Shown here piece after piece: positions 10,285 through 20,600 of a DNA stretch of 64,000 nt. Positions within the stretch are counted from its first letter, which is position 1. The number at the start of each line of letters is the position of its first letter. The position numbers and the translations under genes are program-made. The notes beneath the pieces were generated by a model. That model was not told the DNA's origin. It did no database searches and worked only from the letters and a program-made list of their open reading frames with translations. Origin of the DNA: Campylobacterales bacterium (lineage in GTDB: Bacteria; Campylobacterota; Campylobacteria; Campylobacterales; QNZT01); the NCBI GenBank assembly GCA_024278835.1, contig JAJRSK010000029.1:91031-155030 (forward strand), in the 5' to 3' direction.

Positions 10285-10983
10285 TTAGTGACCCTCGTCA
10301 ATTTGCACAGCACCTGCTAGATACACATAGGTCAAAATCATAAAGATAAAGGCTTGTAAAAGTGCTGAAAATGTTAAAAGCGCAAATGGTGCGAGAGGTG
10401 CGATAAAAGGCACAAGCATCAAGATAACAGCAAGAAAGAGATCATCACCCTTGATATTACCAAAAAGTCTAAATGAGAGTGAAATGATTCTTGAGATATG
10501 AGAAACCACTTCGATAGGAAACATAAATAGTGTCATGATAAACTTCACAACAGGGTTCATATCACCTAAGTGTACAAAAGATGAAAAGTACTTGATAACA
10601 CCATGATTCTTGATACCTTCATAGTTATAGTAAACAAATACAATAAGCGCTAAAGCAAGCGTAAAGTTGATGTTACCCGTAGGTGATTCAAAACCAGGAA
10701 TGATTCCCATCACATTGGCGATAAAAACAAAGATACCGATAGTTGCAACGATTGGTAGGTAATGTCTAGCCTTCTCTTCACCGATGACATCTTTACCCAT
10801 AGCGATAACGCCTTCTAAAAAAGCCTCCATTACATTTTGCGCGCCTTTTGGTACGATTTGCAATGATGATGTAGCCAATTTAGCGATCAAGACAGCGAGA
10901 CCTGCAGCTAGAAGCGTATGTGTGATTAAAATATAAGCGTGATTGTGGGAGATAACCCCAAAGAAAGTAAAAATCTCATTCAT
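10285..10983 (-). CDS. atpB: F0F1 ATP synthase subunit A
   Basis: [24 protein letters not shown] and [17 protein letters not shown] signatures. Confidence 0.94.
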   Translation of the reverse strand: MNEIFTFFGVISHNHAYILITHTLLAAGLAVLIAKLATSSLQIVPKGAQNVMEAFLEGVIAMGKDVIGEEKARHYLPIVATIGIFVFIANVMGIIPGFESPTGNINFTLALALIVFVYYNYEGIKNHGVIKYFSSFVHLGDMNPVVKFIMTLFMFPIEVVSHISRIISLSFRLFGNIKGDDLFLAVILMLVPFIAPLAPFALLTFSALLQAFIFMILTYVYLAGAVQIDEGH

Positions 10984-11044
10984 GGTACGAGGATTCCTTT
11001 TGTAATTTTATGCGTGATTTTATCTAAAAAAAGATTAATTATCG

Positions 11045-11788
11045 CTAAATTGTGCGTTTTTCTTGCCCTATTCTATAGAGTGCGAAGTCGTACTTAATGG
11101 GGTCATTTTTATCAAAGGTGCGCAATTTTTGTGTGAGTTCCATAACCGCTTTTAAGTCATACTGCTTTCTTTTAAGTAAGCCTAAAGTACGTGAAACTTT
11201 GAAAGTATGGGTATCCAAAGGCAAGAGCAAATCCTTTTTATCGACAGATTTCCACAACCCCATGTCGATATTGTCTTCTCGTACCATCCATCTTAGATAC
11301 ATATGCCACCTCTTATAAGCAGAGGTGCTCTTTTTACTAGGTACTTTACCTAGTAAAAAATCATATCCATGGCTATCATAATAGTTCAGTTCTCGTAACG
11401 CCTCTATCAAAGAAACAAGTCCCTCCATCACATCCTCTTCTTTTTTATAACCCTCATAAAACTTCTCTTCTAAAGAAAATGCCTCTTTAGCCCGTTTAAG
11501 AGTGATAAAAAACGCTGCTACATCTGCTGATTTTTGAAAGCGATAGTAGTATGAAGATAAAGCTTTTTTAATATCTTCATCACTCTCTTGAAGTAATGTA
11601 AAATCTAGCGAATCCAAAAACTTAACGATTAAACCAGCATTCCCATAAGCAAAAAGCGCACAGACAAGAGAGATAGTCTCATCATTGTGCCGCTTTGCTA
11701 TCATGATAGGGTCAGGTTTAGACGCGCTAAGTTCTTCTATGTCGTTTCGTTTTGCAACTTCGATATCTAACTTCTCTTTGAGCCACAC
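11045..11788 (-). CDS. TIGR02757 (DUF2400) family protein
   Basis: NRxYYRFQ-like region, PLDTHTFKVSRTLGLLKRKQYD and KYDFALYRIGQ typical of the family. Confidence 0.75.
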   Translation of the reverse strand: MWLKEKLDIEVAKRNDIEELSASKPDPIMIAKRHNDETISLVCALFAYGNAGLIVKFLDSLDFTLLQESDEDIKKALSSYYYRFQKSADVAAFFITLKRAKEAFSLEEKFYEGYKKEEDVMEGLVSLIEALRELNYYDSHGYDFLLGKVPSKKSTSAYKRWHMYLRWMVREDNIDMGLWKSVDKKDLLLPLDTHTFKVSRTLGLLKRKQYDLKAVMELTQKLRTFDKNDPIKYDFALYRIGQEKRTI

Positions 11789-12595
11789 CTAAAGGACTTT
11801 CTCTTTTTGATTGGTATATGATTGCAAAAAATCAGAGATATTGGAGAGTGCATATATCACCAAAAATATCATAAGCCCAGGGAAAAAACTAAGCCACCAA
11901 GCGATATCGACTACATCTTTCCCCTCACTCAACACCGAACCCCACGAAATCTGTGGTGGCATGATACCAATTCCCAAGAAACTCAGCCCACTCTCTGCCA
12001 ATATCGCCCCACCTACCCCAAAGGTAAATGAGATAAAAAAGATAGGCGCAAGCAGTGGTGTAAAGTATTTTAAAATAATCTTCAAACGACTCACACCTGA
12101 GAGTTTCAGTATCTTGATAAAGGGTTTAGAAGAGATAGCAAAACTCTCACTTCTAATGAGCCTAGCCATCCCCATCCATCCTGTTATGGAGATGACGATG
12201 ATGAGTATCATGATAGAGGCATTCATATACGAAATCAACGCTAAAAGCAGGAAAAAGGTAGGAAAGGTAAGAAACAAATCTATCATGATAATGATACCTT
12301 TATCGACATTGCCCTTGAAAAAACCCGCTGACACCCCGATAATCAAGCCCAAAAATGAGGCTATCATCGCAGAACCTACACCAATAAGTAGGGAGACTTT
12401 TCCACCCTCCATCATCCTTGCAAGCACATCACGCCCTAGCCTGTCTGTCCCCATAAAGTGCTCACTAGAAGGGGGTAAAAGTATAGACGTTTTGTCCAGT
12501 TCAAACGCAGAGAGGGTATAAAAGTAGTCGCCAAAAAAAGAGAATAGCACGATGAGTAGTAGTATCATGATACTAATATAAGGAACTTTCAACAC
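11789..12595 (-). CDS. ABC transporter permease, DppC/OppC-like
   Basis: HFMGTDRLGRDVLARMMEGGKVSL and AESGLSFLGIGIMPPQISWG motifs of dipeptide-type permeases. Confidence 0.88.
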   Translation of the reverse strand: MLKVPYISIMILLLIVLFSFFGDYFYTLSAFELDKTSILLPPSSEHFMGTDRLGRDVLARMMEGGKVSLLIGVGSAMIASFLGLIIGVSAGFFKGNVDKGIIIMIDLFLTFPTFFLLLALISYMNASIMILIIVISITGWMGMARLIRSESFAISSKPFIKILKLSGVSRLKIILKYFTPLLAPIFFISFTFGVGGAILAESGLSFLGIGIMPPQISWGSVLSEGKDVVDIAWWLSFFPGLMIFLVIYALSNISDFLQSYTNQKEKVL

Positions 12596-12681
12596 TTGCC
12601 TTTATCTGTTTTGCTTATTATAGCAGTCAAAGGGTTAAGAAAAAAAGTGTATGATGAAGGCATTAAAATTTAGGAGAAAAA

Positions 12682-12813
12682 ATGAACAATGCTGTAAAAT
12701 TTATCATCGCTGCTTTGGTTATCATCGCAGGTGTTTTTATGTTTAAGACATACCAATCAGGCGGATTTGAAGATATCAAACCAGATACATCCACACAACA
12801 AGAGGCACATTAA
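12682..12813 (+). CDS. Small single-TM protein, 43 aa (below the ORF-track cutoff)
   Basis: MNNAVKFIIAALVIIAGVFMFKTYQSGGFEDIKPDTSTQQEAH*, preceded by TAGGAGAAAAA Shine-Dalgarno. Confidence 0.6.
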   Translation: MNNAVKFIIAALVIIAGVFMFKTYQSGGFEDIKPDTSTQQEAH

Positions 12814-12825
12814 TTAAGCCTATAT

Positions 12826-12908
12826 GGAGGTGTTTGATTAGAGTGCTTTACGAGGGCAAATCCTCCCTATGGTCTGAGCCTCTACAATCACTCTAATCAA
12901 ACACCTCC
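12826..12908. repeat. Perfect 20-bp inverted repeat (GGAGGTGTTTGATTAGAGTG / CACTCTAATCAAACACCTCC) with a 43-nt loop
   Basis: Arms 12826-12845 and 12889-12908 are exact reverse complements; lies between convergent ORFs. Confidence 0.92.
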
Positions 12909-12917
12909 GCCCCTACT

Positions 12918-13631
12918 TCAAAGATGCAAACTCTTTCCCTTCTCATCTGTTATCTCAAAGGTCAAACTCATCGCATATATCCACTCAAATAGTGGCAGTA
13001 AATCTTCATATATCTTAAACGCTTTCTCTATCAGTTTATCATGATAAATCATCTCAGGCTTAACACCCTTATAAGCAAACATAGCAGCATAAAGACTCAA
13101 ATGTGCATAAGACATATCTTTATCAAAACCTCTTGGATAGCGTTTATAGTGGGGTTCAGGAAAAGAGTAGCCCTTTGCTTTGAGGTCTATCATGATAGTC
13201 TCCAACTCTTTGGCATGTCCTTCATCCTTGATATATTCACGATAACCAGCCAAGGAGTCTTTAGAAAATCCCCGTATACCAGAAGCGATAAGTAATTCAT
13301 CAGGAGAAAAATGCAGATAAAATGAAGCACTTTGAAGCCTCTTGCCACTGCCTCGCCAAAAGACGATACCAATACGACTTTTAAGGGGTGTTTTGTCTTT
13401 ACTCAAACGCACATCCCTAAAGATTCGAAACAGAGAACCATTGATTTTTGGGATAGCATTGATGTTGGGAACAAGGGCTTGGAGATGCTCACCAAACTCC
13501 ACAACAAAAGCACGGCTAGGATTTAAGATATAATCATCATAACGATAGCGGTTATCTTCAAACCACTCTTTGTTGTTGTTTTCTCGAATATCTTGTAAAA
13601 AGTCTACACTCTCTTTAGAGAAAAACCGCAT
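12918..13631 (-). CDS. DUF2461 (TIGR02453) family protein
   Basis: FLQDIRENNNKEWFEDNRYRYDDYIL, RIFRDVRLSKDKTPLKSRIGIVFWRG family motifs. Confidence 0.85.
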   Translation of the reverse strand: MRFFSKESVDFLQDIRENNNKEWFEDNRYRYDDYILNPSRAFVVEFGEHLQALVPNINAIPKINGSLFRIFRDVRLSKDKTPLKSRIGIVFWRGSGKRLQSASFYLHFSPDELLIASGIRGFSKDSLAGYREYIKDEGHAKELETIMIDLKAKGYSFPEPHYKRYPRGFDKDMSYAHLSLYAAMFAYKGVKPEMIYHDKLIEKAFKIYEDLLPLFEWIYAMSLTFEITDEKGKSLHL

Positions 13632-13634
13632 TGA

Positions 13635-14468
13635 CTAAAAAATCACCGTCTTGTTTTTATAGACAAAAAGTCTATCATCAAGGGCTAAGTCAATCGCTTT
13701 TGAAAGAACAATTTTTTCTACATTTCGCCCTGCTTTTTGCATATCTCTCCAGCCATATTCATGTGTCACACCCACCACATCTTGCGCGATGATTGGTCCT
13801 TCATCCAAGTCATCATTGACATAGTGTGCGGTGGCGCCGATGATTTTAACCCCTCGTTGAAAGGCTTGCTTATAAGGATTTGCCCCGATAAAGGCTGGCA
13901 AAAATGAGTGGTGAATGTTGATAATCTTCCCAGCAAAAGGCTTGACAAACGACGGAGTAAGGATACGCATATACTTAGCAAGCACGATGATATCAGGGTT
14001 AAACTCATGCAATAGTGCTTTAACTTTATCTTCATGGTCTTCACGTTCTAGATTTTCAGCAGAGACATAAAAGTAAGGGATATCAAACTTACTAGTTAAA
14101 TCTCTCAGGCTATCATGATTGGAAATCACCGCCAAGATATTGGCATCCAATTCACCACTATGATATCGAATGAGAATATCTCCTAAACAATGTGACTCTT
14201 TTGTTGCCATAAGTACTAGATTTTTTTTGCGTCTTGCACCAAGTGCGATATTGGCATCTTCAGGGAGCATACTTGTCAAATCAAATCGCAACTTTTCCAA
14301 GTCCACATCACCACTAATCACCGCGCGAAAGAAAAATCTATCATACTCTTTATCCACAAATTCAGAGTTTTTCTCGATGTTCATCCCATGCTGATAAATC
14401 ACCTCTGAAAGATGGTAAATCAAGCCTGCCTTATCCGAACAATCCACTTTTAATATATAATGACTCAT
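13635..14468 (-). CDS. purU: Formyltetrahydrofolate deformylase
   Basis: N-terminal ACT domain, VLAKYMRILTPSFV, INIHHSFLPAFIGANPYKQAFQRGVKIIGATAHYV. Confidence 0.94.
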   Translation of the reverse strand: MSHYILKVDCSDKAGLIYHLSEVIYQHGMNIEKNSEFVDKEYDRFFFRAVISGDVDLEKLRFDLTSMLPEDANIALGARRKKNLVLMATKESHCLGDILIRYHSGELDANILAVISNHDSLRDLTSKFDIPYFYVSAENLEREDHEDKVKALLHEFNPDIIVLAKYMRILTPSFVKPFAGKIINIHHSFLPAFIGANPYKQAFQRGVKIIGATAHYVNDDLDEGPIIAQDVVGVTHEYGWRDMQKAGRNVEKIVLSKAIDLALDDRLFVYKNKTVIF

Positions 14469-14831
14469 CTACTTTTTTTCTTCCAATCTCTCTTCTATGG
14501 TTGCCAGATAATACTCCAAAAAATTGAGCGTGATATCTAGTTTTGCTTCGATGTTTTTTGTCTCTTCAGCTTGCAAGCCTTCAAAAAGTACCAATAATCT
14601 CTCTTTAGAGTGTTCTAAAAAAACGATTTCATCACTATCACTCTCTTCACACTCCTTGGCTTCTTCTTCTGGATTTTCCGCTTCTATGCGTGAGAGTATC
14701 TCTGCTTCGACTTTCTCTTCTTGTGCTTTGAGCATCTCTTGGGCTCTTACACCATCTTCAACAATTTTCTCATCTAGTTCTTCTAATGTAGCAAGAATCA
14801 ACTCTTTTAGTTCCATGGTTGTGCTAGCCAC
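14469..14831 (-). CDS. Small acidic coiled-coil protein (possibly CiaD-like); likely start at the internal MELKE
   Basis: Glu-rich helical protein [35 protein letters not shown]; in a tight operon. Confidence 0.55.
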   Translation of the reverse strand: MASTTMELKELILATLEELDEKIVEDGVRAQEMLKAQEEKVEAEILSRIEAENPEEEAKECEESDSDEIVFLEHSKERLLVLFEGLQAEETKNIEAKLDITLNFLEYYLATIEERLEEKK

Positions 14832-15055
14832 CTCTCAAATTGGATATATTGCTCTTTTTTACTCATCCGTGCAAAATAGTACTTTTTCTTTTGATTCACA
14901 CCTGTAAAAACACGGCGACTTTGCGTCAATCGCTTCAAGCCCAAAATCGCCGCTTCATTTTCAGGATCTTCGGCTAAGATATCTTGATAGATTTTGATAG
15001 CATCGGCATTGTAGCCTTGCGATTCGTGGATGTTGGCAAGTGTGAGTGTTTTCAT
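14807..15055 (-). CDS. Small TPR-like protein
   Basis: [38 protein letters not shown] is one TPR. Confidence 0.6.
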   Translation of the reverse strand: MKTLTLANIHESQGYNADAIKIYQDILAEDPENEAAILGLKRLTQSRRVFTGVNQKKKYYFARMSKKEQYIQFERWLAQPWN

Positions 15056-16125
15056 CGGTGTGAACAGACGATATCCGCGATGATAGAGCCCATCTCTGTA
15101 GTAGAACAGACTTCACTAGCCCCAAAAGCAGCGATATCTTTTGTACGATATCCCTCTTTTAAGACTTTCTCGATAGCCGTATCTATTTTATCCGCTGCCT
15201 CCACCTCACCTAGGGCAAAACGCAGCATCATAGAAGCAGAAGAGATAGTCGCCAAAGGATTGGCAATCCCCTGCCCTGTGATATCAGGAGCAGACCCATG
15301 AATCGGCTCATACAAGCCTACCTTGCCACCCACAGAGGCAGAAGGAAGTAGCCCGATAGAGCCAGAAATCATGCTTGCTTCATCACTCAAAATATCTCCA
15401 AAGATATTGCCCGTGAGCATCACATCAAACTGTTTTGGATCACGCACAAGTTGCATGGCGGCATTGTCCACATACATGTGCGTTAGGGCTACCTCAGGAT
15501 AATCCTTCGCGACCTCTTCTACAGTATCTCTCCATAATTGACTCACTTCCAAGACATTGGCTTTATCAATAGAGCAGACTTTTTTGCGTCTTTTCATCGC
15601 TGATTCAAAGGCTTCTTTGGCGATGCGTACGATTTCTTCTTTTGTGTAAATCATCGTATTATACGCTCTGTCTTCCCCTTTTTCTCGAGGCTTTCCAAAG
15701 TAAATCCCGCCAGTAAGTTCACGCATCACAAGCAAATCCACACCCTGTACCACTTCAGGCTTTAAAGTGCTCGCTTCTATCAACTCATCATAGACTTTAA
15801 CCGGACGGTAGTTCGCATACAATCCAAGTGCCGCGCGTAGTTTCAAAAGTCCACTCTCAGGTCGTTTATCCCGTGGCAATTTATCCCACTGCTCCCCACC
15901 AATTGCCCCAAAAAGTATCGCATCAGCACGCTCACAACCATCAATAGTCTCTTGAGGAAGAGGATCACCTGTGATATCATAGGCATTGCCACCCATGAGG
16001 TACTCATCATATTTTAGTTCAAAATCTGCATTGACTGCTACAGCGTCCAATACTTTTATCGCTTCATCTATGATTTCTGGGCCTATGCCATCGCCTTTGA
16101 TAACGGCTATATTGTATACTTTCAT
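15052..16125 (-). CDS. leuB: 3-isopropylmalate dehydrogenase
   Basis: [48 protein letters not shown]. Confidence 0.96.
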   Translation of the reverse strand: MKVYNIAVIKGDGIGPEIIDEAIKVLDAVAVNADFELKYDEYLMGGNAYDITGDPLPQETIDGCERADAILFGAIGGEQWDKLPRDKRPESGLLKLRAALGLYANYRPVKVYDELIEASTLKPEVVQGVDLLVMRELTGGIYFGKPREKGEDRAYNTMIYTKEEIVRIAKEAFESAMKRRKKVCSIDKANVLEVSQLWRDTVEEVAKDYPEVALTHMYVDNAAMQLVRDPKQFDVMLTGNIFGDILSDEASMISGSIGLLPSASVGGKVGLYEPIHGSAPDITGQGIANPLATISSASMMLRFALGEVEAADKIDTAIEKVLKEGYRTKDIAAFGASEVCSTTEMGSIIADIVCSHR

Positions 16126-16126
16126 C

Positions 16127-16627
16127 TTAGTTTCCTTCGGCTATTTCAGCTTTTGCGTAGTTTATCAAGCCACCTACATCTATCAACTCTTGCATAAAAG
16201 GAGGAATAGGGGTAAATTTATAATTTTTACCCGTCGTGATATCTTGTATCTCACCCTTTTGCATATCTATCATGATAGTGTCTCCTTCGGCTATCTCATC
16301 TGCTTGGGGTAGTTCAAAGATAGGTAGTCCCATATTAAACGCATTGCGGTAAAAAATCCGTGCGAAGCTCTTGGCGATGATGGCTGAAACGCCCACCGCT
16401 TTGAGTGCGATAGGGGCATGCTCACGCGAAGAGCCACAACCAAAATTTTCTCCAGCGACGATGACATCACCCACACCCACTTTAGTGACAAATTCAGGAT
16501 CAGCATCTTCCATAGCGTACTTTGCCAAGTGTTCAGGATCTGAACTATTTAAATATCTAGCAGCAATAATCAAATCGGTATCGATATTATCACCAAATCT
16601 CCAAACTTTTGCGTTTGTGTTACTCAT
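16127..16627 (-). CDS. leuD: 3-isopropylmalate dehydratase small subunit
   Basis: [42 protein letters not shown]. Confidence 0.95.
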   Translation of the reverse strand: MSNTNAKVWRFGDNIDTDLIIAARYLNSSDPEHLAKYAMEDADPEFVTKVGVGDVIVAGENFGCGSSREHAPIALKAVGVSAIIAKSFARIFYRNAFNMGLPIFELPQADEIAEGDTIMIDMQKGEIQDITTGKNYKFTPIPPFMQELIDVGGLINYAKAEIAEGN

Positions 16628-16693
16628 ACTCTTTTCCCCTATATTGGATAATTTTGAGGTATTTTATCTAAAATTTTCCAAAGTTTGGTAAAA

Positions 16694-17650
16694 CTAAGAA
16701 AATAGCGGTGTCTGATTTTCCTCATGCCATGCGAGAATGCCTTCCCATGCCTCCTTGGCATCCTTGGCAAACCAAAAGAGTTCTCTATCCTCCGCATCAA
16801 TCACACCCTCAATCTCCAACACCTCAAAATCAATCACCCTCTCCCAATACTCCTGCCCCACAAAAACCACAGGAATAGGCGCAATCTTTCTTGTTTGTAT
16901 CAAAGTCAATGCCTCAAAAAGTTCATCTAGCGTACCAAATCCACCAGGAAACACAACCAAAGCACAAGAGCGTTTCAAAAAGTGCATCTTACGGATAGCA
17001 AAATAGTAAAAGAGGAAACAGAGTTCTGGCGTGATGTAGGGATTGGGGAACTGTTCATGTGGCAGGGTGATGTTTAAGCCTATGGACTTTGCCCCTACTT
17101 CATACGCTCCACGATTAGCCGCTTCCATGATACCTGGGCCTCCACCTGTCATCAGGGTGACACGATTGTCATTTTTCCCCTTTCCTGCTTTACCAACCAA
17201 TGTGCCAAACTCTCTAGCCATGGCATAATAACAAGACTTTTCAAGTACCCTCTCGGCTACTTTGAGTCTCTTTAAAAACACCCTAGAATCAGGCTTATCA
17301 TGATAGGCTTTCTGCGCCTCTTCTAGCTGTTTAAACGCCCTCTCATGCTCTACGATACGTGTACTACCATACACGACTATTGTCCGTTCTATACCATTTT
17401 TCACCAGAGTATTTTCAACTTTAAGATAATCTAATTGTAAACGTGCAGGAAGTGCCGCATCATCAAGTAAAAAATCACTATCTTCTATCGCCATCTTATA
17501 CGAAGGACTTTTCATGATAGCATCAAGATTTTTCTGGGCATTGGGGTCTTCAGACGTTGGCTTGGGGTGTTGCCATGGGAGTTCACAGTGACGCGTGGTT
17601 TTGTTGGGTGGTTTTTTGAATGGTTTTTTCATCATACATACCTCTATCAT
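16694..17650 (-). CDS. LOG family (TIGR00730-like) protein; true start probably the ATG at 17635 or 17632
   Basis: VTLMTGGGPGIMEAANRGAYE and VVFPGGFGTLDELFEALTL (PGGxGTxxE) motifs. Confidence 0.85.
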   Translation of the reverse strand: MIEVCMMKKPFKKPPNKTTRHCELPWQHPKPTSEDPNAQKNLDAIMKSPSYKMAIEDSDFLLDDAALPARLQLDYLKVENTLVKNGIERTIVVYGSTRIVEHERAFKQLEEAQKAYHDKPDSRVFLKRLKVAERVLEKSCYYAMAREFGTLVGKAGKGKNDNRVTLMTGGGPGIMEAANRGAYEVGAKSIGLNITLPHEQFPNPYITPELCFLFYYFAIRKMHFLKRSCALVVFPGGFGTLDELFEALTLIQTRKIAPIPVVFVGQEYWERVIDFEVLEIEGVIDAEDRELFWFAKDAKEAWEGILAWHEENQTPLFS

Positions 17651-17664
17651 TTTATAGAGGTATG
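17637..17664 (-). promoter_or_regulatory. Hairpin overlapping the Shine-Dalgarno of the LOG-family gene
   Basis: CATACCTCTAT (17637-17647) / ATAGAGGTATG (17654-17664), 11-bp stem with 6-nt loop; in minus sense the downstream arm holds AGAGG just before the ATGs. Confidence 0.55.
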
Positions 17665-17686
17665 CTAGCTAAATGTTTCTTTTCCT

Positions 17687-20600
17687 TTACCAATCTATTT
17701 TATCACCATGCCTTTTAGAAGATTTTAAATCCACACCCAATCCTTCTTCACCTCGTCCTGTCCACTTGGCTTTGTCTGGCGAGAGAGAAAGTTTAAATTT
17801 ATGATAATCCACAGCACCATTGTATGGGTCAAACTTCAGATACTCTGTAGATGGTTTATAAAGTACTGTATCCCTAAATGGTAGTTTTGGCACTTGTATC
17901 GTCATCGTGCTAGAGCTTGTATGCCCAAGGTAGGTAGTTCCCGTACTTGGACCCGCAGTATTTGTCGTACTACTCGCACCAAAGAGCAACTTCATCGGCT
18001 CAAAATCCAAATCATTACTTAACCCGGCAGAAATCTTAAACCAGCGTATCATATCTTCACTCTCTTTTAAGTTCTCTAATCCAAAAGCATTCTTAGTGAC
18101 ACTGTCTTCCATATAGACTTCATAAGAGACGGTTACATTTGCCTCTTTTCCTATGAAGGCTTGTGGTGATGGTACATTAGCGCGTAGGTAGATGAAGTTT
18201 TTAACGGCATCACTATCATTTGACTTATTTTTCGTCATTGTCACCCCTCCCTGCGTTGCAGTAACAGAATACAATTTTAATTGCATAGGGTTTTTTGGTT
18301 CATTCTTCGCTCTTTCAAAGTTTATTTTAACTGTCATATTTCCTTCACCATTACTTACAAACTTAGAACTGTTCATATCATACGCTAGTACTTTAGTATT
18401 CCAGTTTAATGCACCTGGCACTTTTTTACCATCATAGACGACAACTGGTACCAAATCATCTTCACCCACACCACTAAAAGTTGCCTTTATAGAGACATCT
18501 TTGGCATAACAGCCCTCTTTAAAGTTACTAAGAAGATTTCCATGTGCATCTTGCATGCTTACGGTTGCTTTTAGCTTTGCTGCCATCTTATCTGTTTCAT
18601 CTCCTGCGTAAAAGACATACTTTTGATCTTGAGAGTCTGACTCAAATGTCGCATCTAACACTATTTTGCTTGCAGTAAACTCTACTGAATTTGTTTGGTA
18701 TGGAGAGATAAATCTAGCACTATCAGCTGTGTCATCCTTATCTACAAGTGCAAACTCTTTTCCATCTACTTCTTTAACTTTAAATGTCAGTGCTCCTACA
18801 TCGTCATACTTTGCGGCAATTATCTTTGCCTCACCATTAACAAATGGGACTTTTGAGAAGCTTAAAGTACCAAGTGAACAGGTACTACCACTCACCACCT
18901 TGGTATCATTATAATCTAAAGCATAAACATCTGCTGCTTCATTGTAACTTGTCACTACATTGCCACTCTCATCTTTTGCCTCTATAGTGATGTTAAAATC
19001 CTCTCCTGCTTTGAGGCCTGTTGATGGCGTTAATGTAATCATATAATTTTTTGGACGGATTGAAAAACTATCTGATGAACATGATTGTCTATAGACATTT
19101 TTTAACTTGTCATACCAGTAGAGTTGCACTCTCTTCTCTTTTGATGCTTGTGATTGTGCTGGAAAATGCACTAGCGTTGCACTAAATGGAACATACCCCG
19201 CCTCATTGCTCAATCTGGCACTCAATTCACCCTCGACACAATCACTATTTTCTACAATTTTTGCTTTAGTCTCATTGACATCATCAAAACTACTCCCTGT
19301 TATCATAGAGATATTTAAATCAAATGCCCTACCGACTATCTGTGTAGTGATTTTTCTATCGCTTTCTTCTATCACTTTATTGTAAGCATCAAACTTTGTA
19401 TAATCATTATCAAGGATATGACAAATGCCAAAAATTTCCTCTTCTTTAGAGTGTGCACCATAAATTTTTGAGAGCTTAATTAAGAATTCTTCATTTGCTT
19501 CTGTAACAAGGTCTCCTACGACTTCAACACCAACAACTGTTTCGGACTCACCTTTTTTGATAATTCCACTACCCTCGTTATACACATAATCACTCCCTTT
19601 GCTCGCTGAACCTTCTAGAGTTTCATAATAAAATGTCACATCTTTAATCGCAGGTTTATCTAACTTGATGCGGATATTTAAGGTTTTTGTTCCACTATCT
19701 CCTTCAGTGATAGTTAAATTATCATCGATAGAGATATCTGGTCGCATAGCAGCATCCGCACACCTTGCACCATCACCTGAACCAGGACCTGTAAATTTTT
19801 GATAATATTCAGCATCCAGACTGATACTACTTCCATCCCCTATAAAGAGTTTGTAAATATCCATCTCTTCACCATTTTGTTGTGAAAAGTAAAAGTTTCC
19901 ATCTTTATCAAAAAAGGTAATAACAGCATTGTCAGCATTTTTGTCCACATTGTCTATAAAATTTATCTTTCCAAGAAAATCAATCTTTTTAGTCTCAAGG
20001 TTGATACGAACTAACTCATGAGAGGTTCCATCAACACCATAAAGCTTCTTATCTTTTATATTAAAAGCAAAATCTGAAATGACAGTTTTGCTTTCTGAAG
20101 TCATCTCTATAGGATCTAAAAATCTATCATTTTTAATATCATAACGATATAGATAATCTGTTTTTTTAAGTAACCATCCAAAATAGAAAATACCATCTTG
20201 CACATCACCATCTGCAAAAGCATTCGTGCTGTACGCTTCAGGTAGTGCTATACGCTTGACAACATTGTAGTTTTTATCTATCTTTACAATAGAGTGAGCT
20301 TCACCGCTTTTACCTTCGATACCATAAAGAAAATCATCATCAACACTATATCCAGCCGCATTGATATGGGCTTCTCCTACTTTTGCCAAAAAATCGATTG
20401 ATCGATTTTCAAAGTTGACTAAGCTTAAATTTACATCATTATCTGTTTTCCAATTATCACTCGCACTAAACAAGTATGCGTTCTCTTCACAAGTGAAAGA
20501 ATCTCCATCATCATTAAGTATCGTTCCCACTGCACTCAAACTATTATCATGATAGAGTGCCCCTTTGACATTTGATAGCACCACTTTAAACTGCTCATCT

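Noticed and set aside
12826-12908. The 20-bp inverted repeat as SRP (4.5S) or 6S RNA
   Set aside because: Lacks the GGAA-tetraloop/AGCA core of SRP RNA and the length and open bubble of 6S RNA.
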